A DNA stretch of 64,000 nt from Bacillus sp. EAC (GTDB lineage: Bacteria > Bacillota > Bacilli > Bacillales > Bacillaceae_G): contig NZ_NCSY01000010.1 of NCBI RefSeq assembly GCF_002156875.1, forward strand, positions 171,740 through 235,739, read 5' to 3'. The position numbers and the translations under genes were made by a program. Shown in pieces: positions 1 to 8,686 of this stretch (positions within the stretch are counted from its first letter, which is position 1; each line of letters begins with the position of its first letter). The notes beneath the pieces were generated by a model. That model did no database searches, was not told the origin of the DNA, and saw nothing but the letters and a program-made list of their open reading frames with translations.

Positions 1-327
1 GCCATTGTATTAGTTGATCGTATAGGTCAAAATATTGAACAGAAACAATTACCTCTTCGTCAAGCTATTATTGAAGGTGGTAAAACTCGACTTCGTCCAA
101 TCTTAATGACAGCCTTTGCGACAATTGCAGCACTTTTACCTTTAGCATTAACAACATCTACAGGAACGTTAATTTCGAAAGGATTAGCAATTACAGTAAT
201 AGGTGGTTTAACATCTTCTACTTTATTAACATTAGTGTTCATACCAGTTGTTTACGAATTATTTTTCTCAAGTAGAAAAAAGAAATCACTGAAAACTGAC
301 CGACCTGCTAAAGTAGTAAATAACTAA
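1..327 (+). CDS. RND efflux permease, C-terminal fragment (AcrB/SwrC-like)
   Basis: Only the last 108 codons are present; the reading frame is open from base 1 and the gene begins outside the window. The fragment carries the end of the RND (resistance-nodulation-division) permease family: a conserved segment with GGKTRLRPILMTA, then two hydrophobic helices (about residues 35-55 and 63-85) and a short basic tail. RND permeases use the proton gradient to export drugs, surfactants or other amphiphiles. In Bacillus the nearest known protein is SwrC/YerP, which confers surfactin resistance, but the fragment is too short to assign substrate. A hairpin terminator follows directly at 337-368. Confidence 0.85.
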   Translation, partial: AIVLVDRIGQNIEQKQLPLRQAIIEGGKTRLRPILMTAFATIAALLPLALTTSTGTLISKGLAITVIGGLTSSTLLTLVFIPVVYELFFSSRKKKSLKTDRPAKVVNN

Positions 328-336
328 ATAGAATTG

Positions 337-368
337 AAAAGAGAAAGTTTGTAAACTTTCTCTTTTTT
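337..368 (+). terminator. Rho-independent terminator of the RND gene
   Basis: A perfect A/G-rich inverted repeat (aagagaaagttt and its complement) is followed by a T run. It lies 10 bases after the RND stop codon. Confidence 0.8.
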
Positions 369-386
369 CTTTCTTATTAAACAAAA

Positions 387-418
387 AAGCTTCGACCCAA
401 TCTGGGTCGAAACTTTTT
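387..418 (-). terminator. Terminator of the M3 peptidase gene, possibly bidirectional
   Basis: The stem ttcgaccca/tgggtcgaa has a 3-base loop and A/T tracts on both sides, so it can work on either strand. It sits immediately after the minus-strand peptidase stop codon. Confidence 0.8.
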
Positions 419-2112
419 TATAAATTACTGTCATTTACTGAATCTAGCCATTTTCTAACTGGCTCCAATGTTTGTTCAATACATCCTTCTTTAAATGGAG
501 ATTCCAGTTTTGCATCACTTACTAATCCTAAAAACGATTTACTTCCGCCTAGTTGACATAGTCCCACATAATCCGACCAGGCTGCATCACGGTCCTCGTG
601 CATTTTATTCCAAAATTGCAACGCACAAATTTGAGCTAGCGTATAGTCAATATAATAGAATGGCGATTGATAAATATGACCTTGTCTCTGCCATAGTCCA
701 CCTTTTTCTAAATAACTATTTCCATCATTTACTCGGTGCGGTAAATATTTATCCTCAATATTCTTCCATAAGCTATGGCGCTCTTCTTTAGATAATTCAG
801 GGTTCTCATAGATTGCGTGCTGGAACTCATCCACAGCTACTCCATAGCTAATAAATGTTACTGCACTGCTCAAATGAGTAAAATAATATTTTTCAGTATC
901 TTCTTTAAAGAAATTCTCTTGCCATGGCCAAGTGAAGAATTCCATACTCATTGAATGGATCTCACAAGCCTCATATGTCGGCCAATTATATTCAGGTGTA
1001 TTAAATTTTCTACTCTCATATACTTGAAACGCATGACCTGCTTCATGTGTCAGTACATCGACATCACCTGATGTCCCATTAAAATTAGAGAAAATAAATG
1101 GCGCTTTATAGTTAGGGATATACGTACAATATCCTCCACCTTGCTTACCTTCTTTTGCGACTAAATCAAGTAGGTTCTCATCTAGCATAAATTGGAAGAA
1201 TTCACTTGTTTCTTTTGATAGTTCATCATACATTTTTTTACCATTCTCAATAATCCACTCAGGATTACCTTTTGGTGTTGCATTCCCAGTGACAAACTCA
1301 AATTTATCATCAAAATAATAAAGTTTATCAACACCAATTCGATTTGCTTGACGCTCTCTTAATTCAGTTGCAATTGGAACAATTGTCTCATAAACTTGAT
1401 CTCTAAATTTCTTTACATCAGTTGCATTATAATCGGTCCTTAACATACGAGTGTAACCTAATTCAACAAAATTCTTAAAACCTAGTTTCTTTGCAATTCC
1501 AGAACGGATTTTAACTAATTTATCATAAATCTCATCGAATTTCTCTTGGTTCTCTGAGAAGTATCCAAAGTATGTATCATATGCTACTTTTCGTACTTCC
1601 CTATCTTTATCCTCAAAATAAGCTGAAATTTGTGCTAATGTTTTCACTTCACCATAAAAAGGTAGTTTTGCAGCGGCCACTAACTTAGCATACTCAGTTG
1701 TTAATTTATTTTCTTCCTGTAAATCTGGAATGACTTCTTCATTTAAGATTTTCACTTCACATTCAGCAAGTGCAAATAATTGTTCGCCGTACTTTTCTTC
1801 AAGCTGTTCTCTAAAAGGGGAACCAATTAGTGCTTTATAATATTGTTGGCCATAAGATTGAACAATTGGTGTATTCTCATCAAAAAATGCCTGTTCTTCT
1901 TCATAAAATTTATCATTCGTATCAACAGAATGGCGTACAGCACAAATATTTTCCATTGTACTAAATTCATTTCTCATATCATTAATTTCATTCATCGCTA
2001 ATTCTTGTTCGTATACAGTGGAAGCATCATAAAAGTTTTGTAATAGTTTTTTAAATTCTTCTTTTATGTTTTTCATATTTGGTCTTGAATATTGGTAATC
2101 TTGAAATCCCAT
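418..2112 (-). CDS. M3 family oligoendopeptidase
   Basis: Cytoplasmic zinc metallopeptidase of 564 residues that would cleave short peptides, as oligoendopeptidase F/thimet-type enzymes do. The zinc-binding motif HEAGH is at residues 356-360, and a downstream Glu (E384 in the EIHSM segment) is the expected third ligand. Length matches the about 564-residue M3 group common in Bacillaceae. The longest reading frame begins 21 codons upstream, but its extra residues are hydrophobic and unlike the family. The start at 2112 is chosen because a strong ribosome binding site (ggaggga) lies six bases before it and the protein then begins MGFQDYQYSRP. Monocistronic, facing the RND gene. Confidence 0.9.
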   Translation of the reverse strand: MGFQDYQYSRPNMKNIKEEFKKLLQNFYDASTVYEQELAMNEINDMRNEFSTMENICAVRHSVDTNDKFYEEEQAFFDENTPIVQSYGQQYYKALIGSPFREQLEEKYGEQLFALAECEVKILNEEVIPDLQEENKLTTEYAKLVAAAKLPFYGEVKTLAQISAYFEDKDREVRKVAYDTYFGYFSENQEKFDEIYDKLVKIRSGIAKKLGFKNFVELGYTRMLRTDYNATDVKKFRDQVYETIVPIATELRERQANRIGVDKLYYFDDKFEFVTGNATPKGNPEWIIENGKKMYDELSKETSEFFQFMLDENLLDLVAKEGKQGGGYCTYIPNYKAPFIFSNFNGTSGDVDVLTHEAGHAFQVYESRKFNTPEYNWPTYEACEIHSMSMEFFTWPWQENFFKEDTEKYYFTHLSSAVTFISYGVAVDEFQHAIYENPELSKEERHSLWKNIEDKYLPHRVNDGNSYLEKGGLWQRQGHIYQSPFYYIDYTLAQICALQFWNKMHEDRDAAWSDYVGLCQLGGSKSFLGLVSDAKLESPFKEGCIEQTLEPVRKWLDSVNDSNL

Positions 2113-2218
2113 CTTTATCCCTCCATTTTGTGTGATATTGCTATTATATATAAAAAAGACAAGTAAAAAAACCAAAATTTAATAAAAATCTGAAAATTTA
2201 AAATTATTATCTTAGAAC

Positions 2219-2245
2219 TAGATAAGTATTATTTTTAACCGATAG
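2219..2245 (+). promoter_or_regulatory. Candidate SigD promoter for motAB
   Basis: TAGA, a 15-base spacer and ACCGATAG resemble the SigD consensus TAAA-N15-GCCGATAT (6 of 8 in the -10). It lies about 180 bases before motA. SigD control of motAB is known in B. subtilis; the site itself is an inference. Confidence 0.45.
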
Positions 2246-2423
2246 TAATATAGAAGGTCAGTTTATCTTGTTTGAAAAATGATACAAATTAACCTTTTCC
2301 TTTATTTTTTGAATACTTACAATAAATTTAGAGAAATTTTTACATTTTTATACAAATAAACTGCAAATTAGACATAATTTACTTAGACATAAAGATTTAA
2401 TAGAGAGAGGAACATTGGGGACT

Positions 2424-3215
2424 ATGGATAAAAGCTCGATTATAGGTATTATTTTAGGATTTATTGCAGTAGGAGTTGGAATGGTACTGAAAGGTGTTTC
2501 ACCTTCTGTACTTATGAATCCAGCAGCTATACTTATTATTATCGCTGGAACTATTGCAGCTGTATCAATTGCATTTCCAACAAGTGAATTAAAACGAATT
2601 CCATCATTATTTAAAATCATTTTTGGAAACGAAGAAAAAGAAAGTGTCCTTGATGTTATTCAATTGTTTTCTGATTTAGCAGTTGTAGCTAGAAGAGACG
2701 GATTATTAGCGTTAGAAGCAAAACTAAATGAAATCGAAGATCCATTTTTAAAATCAGGATTAACATTAGCAATTGACGGACAATCACCTGAATATATTAG
2801 AGACGTTTTAGATGAAGAAATTGATGCAATGAAAGAAAGACATAATGCAGGAGCCCTAATTTTTACACAAGCTGGCACATACGCTCCAACTCTTGGCGTA
2901 CTAGGTGCAGTTGTAGGTCTTATCGCAGCACTTGGTAATTTGAGTGATACAAATTTATTAGGTCACGCAATTGCCGCAGCTTTCGTAGCAACATTAATGG
3001 GTATTTTTACAGGTTATGTACTTTGGCATCCATTTGCAAATAAGTTAAAACGTAAATCTAAATCAGAAATTAAAAGAAAAGAAATTATGATTGAAGGTAT
3101 TTTATCAGTATTAGAAGGTCAACCTCCAAGATTAATTGAGCAAAAATTAGCAGTATACTTACCTATTAAGGACCGTTTGTTAATCAATTCAGGTGGAGAG
3201 AAAATGGATGAGTAA
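2424..3215 (+). CDS. motA: Flagellar motor stator protein MotA
   Basis: Proton-channel subunit of the flagellar stator: with MotB it converts proton flow into torque at the cell membrane. The 263-residue sequence starts MDKSSIIGIILGF and has four predicted membrane helices, two near the N-terminus and two around residues 150-200, where the conserved segment YAPTLGVLGAVVGL lies. A large cytoplasmic loop separates the pairs, as in the family. An in-frame TTG at 2415 is an alternative start; the ATG at 2424 gives the N-terminus seen in Bacillus MotA. The gene overlaps motB by 8 bases, indicating coupled translation. Confidence 0.95.
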   Translation: MDKSSIIGIILGFIAVGVGMVLKGVSPSVLMNPAAILIIIAGTIAAVSIAFPTSELKRIPSLFKIIFGNEEKESVLDVIQLFSDLAVVARRDGLLALEAKLNEIEDPFLKSGLTLAIDGQSPEYIRDVLDEEIDAMKERHNAGALIFTQAGTYAPTLGVLGAVVGLIAALGNLSDTNLLGHAIAAAFVATLMGIFTGYVLWHPFANKLKRKSKSEIKRKEIMIEGILSVLEGQPPRLIEQKLAVYLPIKDRLLINSGGEKMDE

Positions 3216-3960
3216 GAAGCGAAAAAATCACGACCATGAAGAACATATTGATGAAAGTTGGCTTATCCCTTACGCGGATTTATTAACTTTATTATTAGCT
3301 CTTTTTATTGTCTTATTTGCCTCAAGTAATGTTGATGCAACAAAGTTCAAACAAATCTCAGAATCTTTCACGACAATATTTAGTGGCGGAACAGGCGTGA
3401 TGACCTACCCTGCTGAAAGCGAACCTAGTCAAGCAAATAATAATAAAAATGATGAAGATAAAAAAGGACAAGGTGCAACATCTCAAAAAGATTTACAAGA
3501 AATGAAAGATAAAATTGATAAGTATATTGCTAGAAGTAAACTACAAGGCAGCTTAAAAACTCAATTAACAGATGAAGGTTTATTAATTACCATTACAAAT
3601 GATGTATTATTTGATTCAGGTAGTGCAATAGTACGTACTGATGAAAAAAGTATCGCAACACAAATCTCAAGTTTATTAATTTCAAACCCTCCATTAAGTG
3701 TCATAATTTCTGGACACACGGATAATGTACCGATCAAAAATGATTTGTTTCAAGATAACTGGGATTTAAGTGTAACGCGTGCTGTAAACTTTATGAAAAT
3801 CATGTTAGAAAATAAACATCTTAAACCACAACTTTTTAGCGCAAAAGGTTATGGAGAATATCAACCAATTGCTAGTAATCACACGAATAAAGGTAGAGCA
3901 AAAAATAGACGTGTTGAAATTTTAGTGCTACCACATGACAAAAATCCAAAAACAAATTAA
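3208..3960 (+). CDS. motB: Flagellar motor stator protein MotB
   Basis: Stator subunit of 250 residues that anchors the motor to peptidoglycan and carries the proton-binding Asp. A single N-terminal membrane helix contains D24 in the segment YADLLTLLLALF, the same position as the essential Asp of B. subtilis MotB. The C-terminal half is an OmpA-like peptidoglycan-binding domain with SGHTDNVPI at about residue 167. A GTG at 3193 in the same frame would add five residues, but ggag nine bases before 3208 favours the ATG. It ends in the terminator at 3965-3994. No other flagellar structural genes adjoin it. Confidence 0.95.
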   Translation: MSKKRKNHDHEEHIDESWLIPYADLLTLLLALFIVLFASSNVDATKFKQISESFTTIFSGGTGVMTYPAESEPSQANNNKNDEDKKGQGATSQKDLQEMKDKIDKYIARSKLQGSLKTQLTDEGLLITITNDVLFDSGSAIVRTDEKSIATQISSLLISNPPLSVIISGHTDNVPIKNDLFQDNWDLSVTRAVNFMKIMLENKHLKPQLFSAKGYGEYQPIASNHTNKGRAKNRRVEILVLPHDKNPKTN

Positions 3961-3964
3961 ATTT

Positions 3965-3994
3965 AAAAAAGCTCATTAATCAATGAGCTTTTTT
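3965..3994 (+). terminator. Terminator of motAB, shared with the facing MarR gene
   Basis: Stem gctcatt/aatgagc with a 4-base loop, flanked by A and T runs on the two sides. It can stop transcription from both strands. Confidence 0.85.
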
Positions 3995-4439
3995 AATTTG
4001 ATTCATGATAGCCTATTTTCTTTAATAAATGAATTAAGAAGTTTTTTTCTTCATCCGAAAGATCACTCATCTGTTCATGCAAGAATTGTTCATGAATTGG
4101 AAAAATCTCATTCATTAATTCATTTCCGCTCGATGTTATTTCTGCATAGATTACTCTTCGATCTTCGCTACATGGATTTCGTACGACTAATCCCTTTTTT
4201 TCTAGCTTGTCTACTACATATGTAATGCTTCCGCTCGCAATGAGAATTTTTTCACCAATATGCTGAAGTGGCTGATTTCCCTTATGATACAATAATTCCA
4301 AAACAGCAAATTCAGTTGGATTTAAATTAAATTCAGCAATAGATTTATTTGCAGAATCATTTATTTTCCGATGCGCACGAGACAATACAATAAATAGCTT
4401 TAAAGAAAGTTCAATCTCTTCTCTATTTGTATGATTCAT
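3993..4439 (-). CDS. MarR family transcriptional regulator, MhqR-like
   Basis: A 148-residue winged-helix repressor. The N-terminal helix, the segment LNPTEFAVLELLYHKG and the recognition region ASGSITYVVDKLEKKGLV resemble the Bacillus MarR subgroup that includes MhqR and YusO, which sense electrophiles such as quinones. The acidic wing SEDRRVIYAEIT is typical of the family. The effector cannot be read from the sequence; no nearby dioxygenase or azoreductase gene supports a quinone role. It lies 50 bases downstream of the Spo0E-like gene on the same strand, so the two may be co-transcribed. Confidence 0.85.
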   Translation of the reverse strand: MNHTNREEIELSLKLFIVLSRAHRKINDSANKSIAEFNLNPTEFAVLELLYHKGNQPLQHIGEKILIASGSITYVVDKLEKKGLVVRNPCSEDRRVIYAEITSSGNELMNEIFPIHEQFLHEQMSDLSDEEKNFLIHLLKKIGYHESN

Positions 4440-4489
4440 ACCAAAACCCCTTCTTTCACTTCGATAACTCTATCTATTTTATGAATTAA

Positions 4490-4699
4490 TTATTGATTCA
4501 TATTACGATTTTCCAAAGAAAAGGTTTGATTTGATTTTCTCTGGAATACCTTTTGATATGAAACAATTAGCTCGTCCAATTCTTGGCTTGCTCTTAAAGT
4601 CAATTGTTCATTTAATCCTTTAGTTTCTGCAAAAAATACCATTTCTTCTCGTTTTAATGAGATTGATACTAATAAATGGTTTAATTGAGATTCATTCAT
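4490..4699 (-). CDS. Spo0E-like aspartyl-phosphate phosphatase
   Basis: A 69-residue protein with two predicted helices and the Spo0E family signature SQELDELI at about residues 38-45. Family members dephosphorylate Spo0A~P and delay entry into sporulation. The short length fits stand-alone Spo0E/YisI/YnzD-type proteins. It is not known which response regulator this copy acts on. A MarR gene follows it. Confidence 0.8.
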   Translation of the reverse strand: MNESQLNHLLVSISLKREEMVFFAETKGLNEQLTLRASQELDELIVSYQKVFQRKSNQTFSLENRNMNQ

Positions 4700-5030
4700 T
4701 AATCTATTTTCCCTTCTTCAGGATTATTATTTTTATTCTACACTTGAGATGGCTTAATAGAATGTTTAGATATAATAACCATTTTATCTTTTTTTACATA
4801 TAAAGATACAAGCAATATGAAACCTACTAAGATTTACTTAGTAGGTCTTTTATTAGTTTATGAAATATTCATTCTTACTTTATTAAATTAGACGACTTTC
4901 TACGAATTCCTTCTTATAATGATTATTTTTGATATAATCTTACCATAAATCAGTTAAATCTTAAACTTTCATTTAAAAAGCTTCTATATATATTACTGCA
5001 TTTATTGGATTTCTAAAAAAAGAAAACCTA
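4700..5030. other. Intergenic region with an orphan terminator
   Basis: AT-rich DNA between the Spo0E-like gene and the first dispersed repeat. Apart from the hairpin at 4822-4853 no gene or clear promoter was seen. Confidence 0.5.
4822..4853 (+). terminator. Orphan rho-independent terminator
   Basis: A perfect 10-base-pair stem (acctactaag/cttagtaggt) with a 5-base loop is followed by cttttatta. No plus-strand gene ends upstream of it, so it may end a short non-coding transcript that starts near 4780. Confidence 0.7.
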
Positions 5031-5320
5031 TTGAATGAAACTTGTCGTAACTTTTTGTTGTTGTTGATCTATCTCCACTCCAGGATGCTCGCTTTCCGTG
5101 GGGCAGGTGTCGAGCCTCATCGCCGCATTCGCGTCTGCGGGGTCTCACCTGTCCGACTTCTCCCACAGGAGTATCGCACCTTCCGTTTCAATCATTTTCT
5201 TTTATTATCAGAATGCAATAATAAAACAGTTCTAAAAAGCACTCCTTAAAAGGGAACTTTTAAAATAATGGTTTTTGTAAACTTTGTTTTTAAAAACAGT
5301 AGTCCTTTAGAAAAAAGCCA
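5031..5320 (+). repeat. Dispersed GC-rich repeat, copy A (short form)
   Basis: The core at about 5070-5200 contains ggatgctcgctttccgtggg, gagcctc, a ctcccacaggag hairpin and gcaccttccg, followed by an AT-rich tail ending cctttagaaaaaag. Four further copies lie near 10.6, 45.3, 51.9 and 63.8 kb. The reading frame across it is not a credible protein: it follows the repeat and has no ribosome binding site. GC content is clearly above the neighbouring DNA. Confidence 0.85.
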
Positions 5321-5335
5321 ATATAAATTATAAAA

Positions 5336-5386
5336 TAAAAAACTGAAATGATTGGAATCAAGTTACCAATACATTTCAGTTTTTGT
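5336..5386 (-). terminator. Terminator of mtnB
   Basis: A 13-base-pair outer stem (aaaaactgaaatg/catttcagttttt) has an inner ATTGG/CCAAT pairing and a T run on the minus strand. It follows the mtnB stop codon. Confidence 0.8.
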
Positions 5387-5389
5387 TGT

Positions 5390-6025
5390 CTAATTACCTG
5401 CTTTAATTTTATGGCCTTGAATCATCATTAATTTTACTTTATAACTAATTAAAAATTCAATTCCTTCTAACCATTTTTTGGTTTCAAGTGGTGACCGTCC
5501 CCATACTGTTATCCCATGATTTCTAACAAGTACCGCTCCAAAATCATTTGTTAAAAATGGTGTGTATGAACGTTTAAATGTGTCCATATCTTGTGCATTT
5601 TCAATAATTGGAACTGTTATTTTATTTTCCAAATAAGAACCCGTTAAAATATGAATCAACTCATTATTCTCAAGTTCGACCTTACCTTCATCTCCGAATA
5701 GTTCAGAAATGATATTATTATCTACCGTATGTACATGTAGCACACAAGTAGCAGATGTTCTTTCATATATATTAGCATGAATAAGTGTTTCGATTGAAGG
5801 CTTCAATAATGTATCAAATACCGGTTCGCCTAGATCATTTACGACAATAAACTCCTCATCACATCGGTCCCTTTTATCCTTTTCATCTGCTGTTACAAGA
5901 AATAATAATGGATCATCTGAAATCTTCATTGATAAATTACCACTTGTACCGAAAAACCAATCTCTTTTTGCTAAATCGCACTTAATATTTGCAAGCTTTT
6001 TCCATTGTTCTAAAAATATACTCAT
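5390..6025 (-). CDS. mtnB: Methylthioribulose-1-phosphate dehydratase MtnB
   Basis: Cytoplasmic enzyme of the methionine salvage pathway; it dehydrates 5-methylthioribulose-1-phosphate to the diketo compound. The 211 residues form a class II aldolase-like domain: GTSGN at 26-30, zinc-binding H97 and H99 in HVHT, and H170 in the NHGITVWG segment. In B. subtilis mtnB lies in the mtnWXBD operon. Here it stands alone, so its partner genes must be elsewhere. No SAM riboswitch is visible upstream; a SigA-like promoter (TTTGAA, 16 bases, TATAGA) covers about 6052-6079. Confidence 0.9.
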   Translation of the reverse strand: MSIFLEQWKKLANIKCDLAKRDWFFGTSGNLSMKISDDPLLFLVTADEKDKRDRCDEEFIVVNDLGEPVFDTLLKPSIETLIHANIYERTSATCVLHVHTVDNNIISELFGDEGKVELENNELIHILTGSYLENKITVPIIENAQDMDTFKRSYTPFLTNDFGAVLVRNHGITVWGRSPLETKKWLEGIEFLISYKVKLMMIQGHKIKAGN

Positions 6026-6451
6026 CCTTACACCTCCATATAATTAGACTATCTATAGTTACACCGTTAAAAATTCAAACTATTCTTACTATTTAATGGA
6101 ATTATGTCATGTTTCAGACTTCATTGTCAATAGTTCTAAGTAAATGAACAACCTTCAATTATCTACAACATTTCACTTTTTTTGATATCAATTAATCATT
6201 TAATACTTTTTTTACTTCCTGTTTAGACAGGACTCCAATTTTACTGCAAATATATGTGAAAAAAATAACTTTCTTTTTCATTTTACAGTCCCTTCTTTCC
6301 CTAGGGAAACTTTTTTGTGTGTAGTAAATTATATGAACATTAAGTTAAAAGGTGATGATTAGTATGATAAAAAAACATTTGTTCACTAATTTAGATATTC
6401 TTTTAATTTATGATAAAATAAATCGACAATAATAAAGAACGAGGTATTCAA
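6026..6451. other. Divergent intergenic region between mtnB and the radical SAM gene
   Basis: Holds the likely mtnB promoter (6052-6079, minus strand), a perfect palindrome tttccctagggaaa at 6296-6309 followed by six T, and a 22-codon open reading frame at 6364-6432. Nothing else recognised. Confidence 0.5.
6364..6432 (+). CDS. Possible 22-residue leader peptide
   Basis: ATG at 6364 follows a good ribosome binding site (aaaaggtgat, eight bases upstream) and opens 22 codons (MIKKHLFTNLDILL...) ending 19 bases before the radical SAM start. No homologue recognised. The strong binding site is the only support; it could be a translated leader or chance. Confidence 0.3.
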   Translation: MIKKHLFTNLDILLIYDKINRQ

Positions 6452-8194
6452 ATGAAAGCAGTTTTAGCAACTTTAAATGCAAAGTATATCCATACTAACT
6501 TAGGCATTAGGTATATTAAAGCCTATGCTCAGCCTGAATATGAGATTGACCTTGCAGAATATACGATTAAAGACCCAAGCCTAAATATCATTACTGATTT
6601 ATATAAACGCAAGCCGAAAATAGTTGGCTTTAGTTGTTATATTTGGAATATAGAACAAACAATCGAAGTAATTCAAATGTATAAAAAAATCGATCCTTCC
6701 GTTACCATTTTTGTTGGTGGACCTGAAGTAAGCTATGATGTAAATTATTGGTTAGATCGTGTAAAGGAAATTGACGTTGTTGTAGTTGGTGAAGGAGAAA
6801 TAACAGTTAAGAAGTTACTCCAAGCCATCGAAAATAATGAACCTTTTACGAAAATAAGTGGGATAGGTTATAGAGATGAAGGCAAAAACATTATTAAACC
6901 TCAAACTGAGAAACTTGATTTAACTTCTCTTCCTTCACCGTATAGGTTTAAAGAGGATCTCCCTTTTCTAGGTAAGAGAATTCAATATATTGAAACGAGC
7001 CGTGGCTGTCCATTTAATTGCCAATTTTGTTTATCTTCTATTGAAGTAGGCGTACGCTATTTTAATCGTGAAGTCATTAAGGACGACATTCGTTACCTTA
7101 TGGCTAATGGAGCAAAGGTATTTAAATTTGTCGATCGAACTTTTAATATTAGTCGAAGTTATGCCATGGATATGTTTCAATTCTTAATTGATGAACATGT
7201 CCCAGGTACAGTTTTCCAATTTGAAATAACTGGTGATATCATGCGACCTGAGGTTATTGAGTTTTTAAATGAAAATGCACCTAAAGGTTTATTTCGATTT
7301 GAGATTGGGGTCCAATCAACTAATGATGCGACAAATGAGCTAGTAATGCGAAGACAAAACTTCGAAAAACTTTGCCGTACTGTTACTCTAGTTCGTGATG
7401 GTGAAAAAATCGATCAACATTTAGATTTAATAGCAGGGTTACCTGAGGAAGACTATAATTCATTCCGTCAAACATTTAATGATGTTTTCGCTTTACGCCC
7501 TGAAGAATTACAGCTTGGATTTTTAAAAATGCTACGTGGGACTGGTGTACGATTAAGAGCCCATGAACATGATTATGTATATATGGATTATGCACCTTAT
7601 GAAGTATTAGGTAATAATATCCTTTCATTTGAAGACATCGTGAAAATTAAACAGGTTGAAGATGTTTTAGAAAAATATTGGAATGATCACCGAACAAATA
7701 ATACAATTGAGTATTTAATTGGTCACGAATTTGAAAGTCCATTTGATTTCTTCCAACAATTTGGTTCATATTGGGAAGAGCGTGGCTGGTCTAGAATTGG
7801 ACACCAGCTTGAAGATTTATTTAAGCGATTAAACGAATTTTTAAATCATTATTCAATCAAATATAAATCACTTACCAAAGATATTATGAAATTAGATTAT
7901 TATTTAAATCATAAATACAAACCTCGTAAACCATGGTGGGACGATTTAACTGAACATGAGTTTACAAAATCAGTTTATAAAAGAGTCATCGAGCAACCTG
8001 AAGTCTTAGGAAATGATTTTATTGATTTAGAATTAAATGAAAAAGAACTATATAAACATACATTGGTTGAACCACTTTCATTTGATGTTGAACATTTCTT
8101 AAAAACAAAAGAATTTCGAACTGGAAGTTACGCAATGCTTGTATATTTTTCACCGAAAACATTAAAGCCAACATTTTTCACTTTAGAGGCATAA
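6452..8194 (+). CDS. B12-binding domain radical SAM protein with DUF4080 C-terminus
   Basis: A 580-residue cytoplasmic iron-sulfur enzyme. Residues 1-140 form a cobalamin-binding Rossmann-like domain (FVGGPEVSYD at 87-96, VVGEGE at 111-116), and the radical SAM core begins with the CX3CX2C cluster C186, C190, C193 in RGCPFNCQFC. The C-terminal third matches what I recall as DUF4080. Members of this subgroup are common in Firmicutes, but the reaction is not known to me; related B12-rSAM enzymes methylate or rearrange substrates. Monocistronic with a good aacgaggt ribosome binding site, possibly preceded by a leader peptide, followed by a very long hairpin. Confidence 0.85.
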   Translation: MKAVLATLNAKYIHTNLGIRYIKAYAQPEYEIDLAEYTIKDPSLNIITDLYKRKPKIVGFSCYIWNIEQTIEVIQMYKKIDPSVTIFVGGPEVSYDVNYWLDRVKEIDVVVVGEGEITVKKLLQAIENNEPFTKISGIGYRDEGKNIIKPQTEKLDLTSLPSPYRFKEDLPFLGKRIQYIETSRGCPFNCQFCLSSIEVGVRYFNREVIKDDIRYLMANGAKVFKFVDRTFNISRSYAMDMFQFLIDEHVPGTVFQFEITGDIMRPEVIEFLNENAPKGLFRFEIGVQSTNDATNELVMRRQNFEKLCRTVTLVRDGEKIDQHLDLIAGLPEEDYNSFRQTFNDVFALRPEELQLGFLKMLRGTGVRLRAHEHDYVYMDYAPYEVLGNNILSFEDIVKIKQVEDVLEKYWNDHRTNNTIEYLIGHEFESPFDFFQQFGSYWEERGWSRIGHQLEDLFKRLNEFLNHYSIKYKSLTKDIMKLDYYLNHKYKPRKPWWDDLTEHEFTKSVYKRVIEQPEVLGNDFIDLELNEKELYKHTLVEPLSFDVEHFLKTKEFRTGSYAMLVYFSPKTLKPTFFTLEA

Positions 8195-8201
8195 CCTAAA
8201 T

Positions 8202-8287
8202 AGGACAGAATCTATTAACTGCATCCCAATTGATTATATGATGAACAATTGAAGGTGCGGTTCTAAAATAGATTTCTGTCCTTTTGT
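8202..8287 (+). terminator. Exceptionally long hairpin terminator
   Basis: The arms aggacagaatctatt and aatagatttctgtcct pair with a single bulge, and further pairing continues inward (aactgca with G-U pairs, then caattg/caattg) to a loop of about 12-17 bases. A short T run follows. The stem is more than 30 pairs, several times a usual terminator, and could be an independent structured RNA. Confidence 0.65.
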
Positions 8288-8338
8288 ATTTAATTTTTTT
8301 AAATAGCAAACAATATTAATGAAGACGAGGTGATAAAA

Positions 8339-8683
8339 ATGAATCGAAAAAAGGAAGAACAAACAGTTGAATCTCCAGTATTAAACGAAACCTTACCACA
8401 TATTTCTAATTTCCCTTCGTTTAAAGGTACTGAAATTAAAATGGAAGAGCCGTTTATTAACTCACAGGGTGTCGTCATTGGAGATAGTAAATACAGCTCG
8501 CCTAATTCACCGTTAAATAACTGGTCAGATGATGTTGATCCCTCTATAATGGCAGGTGATGAATGGATTCATCCAACAAATGATATTGGTTGGGCAACTG
8601 AAGAGAATACAGATTTATTAGAAACAAAAAAAAGAGAACCAACGAAACAATTTATGCATCCACAGCATGAAACTAGAGATTAA
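8339..8683 (+). CDS. DUF3905 domain-containing protein
   Basis: A 114-residue hydrophilic protein with the segment VIGDSKYSSPNSPLNNWSDD and DPSIMAGDEWIHPTNDIGW, which I recognise as DUF3905, a family restricted to spore-forming Bacillaceae. Function unknown; no membrane segment or signal peptide. The ATG at 8339 follows gaggtgat with ideal spacing; a GTG at 8330 lies inside that binding site and is rejected. It stands alone and ends in the inverted repeat at 8687-8783. Confidence 0.75.
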   Translation: MNRKKEEQTVESPVLNETLPHISNFPSFKGTEIKMEEPFINSQGVVIGDSKYSSPNSPLNNWSDDVDPSIMAGDEWIHPTNDIGWATEENTDLLETKKREPTKQFMHPQHETRD

Positions 8684-8686
8684 TAC

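Noticed and set aside
5031..5249. 72-codon plus-strand frame in repeat copy A
   Set aside because: It follows the repeat sequence, has no ribosome binding site and recurs with frameshifts in other copies; non-coding repeat.
6026..6451. SAM riboswitch before mtnB
   Set aside because: No S-box helices or terminator were found although methionine salvage genes often have one.
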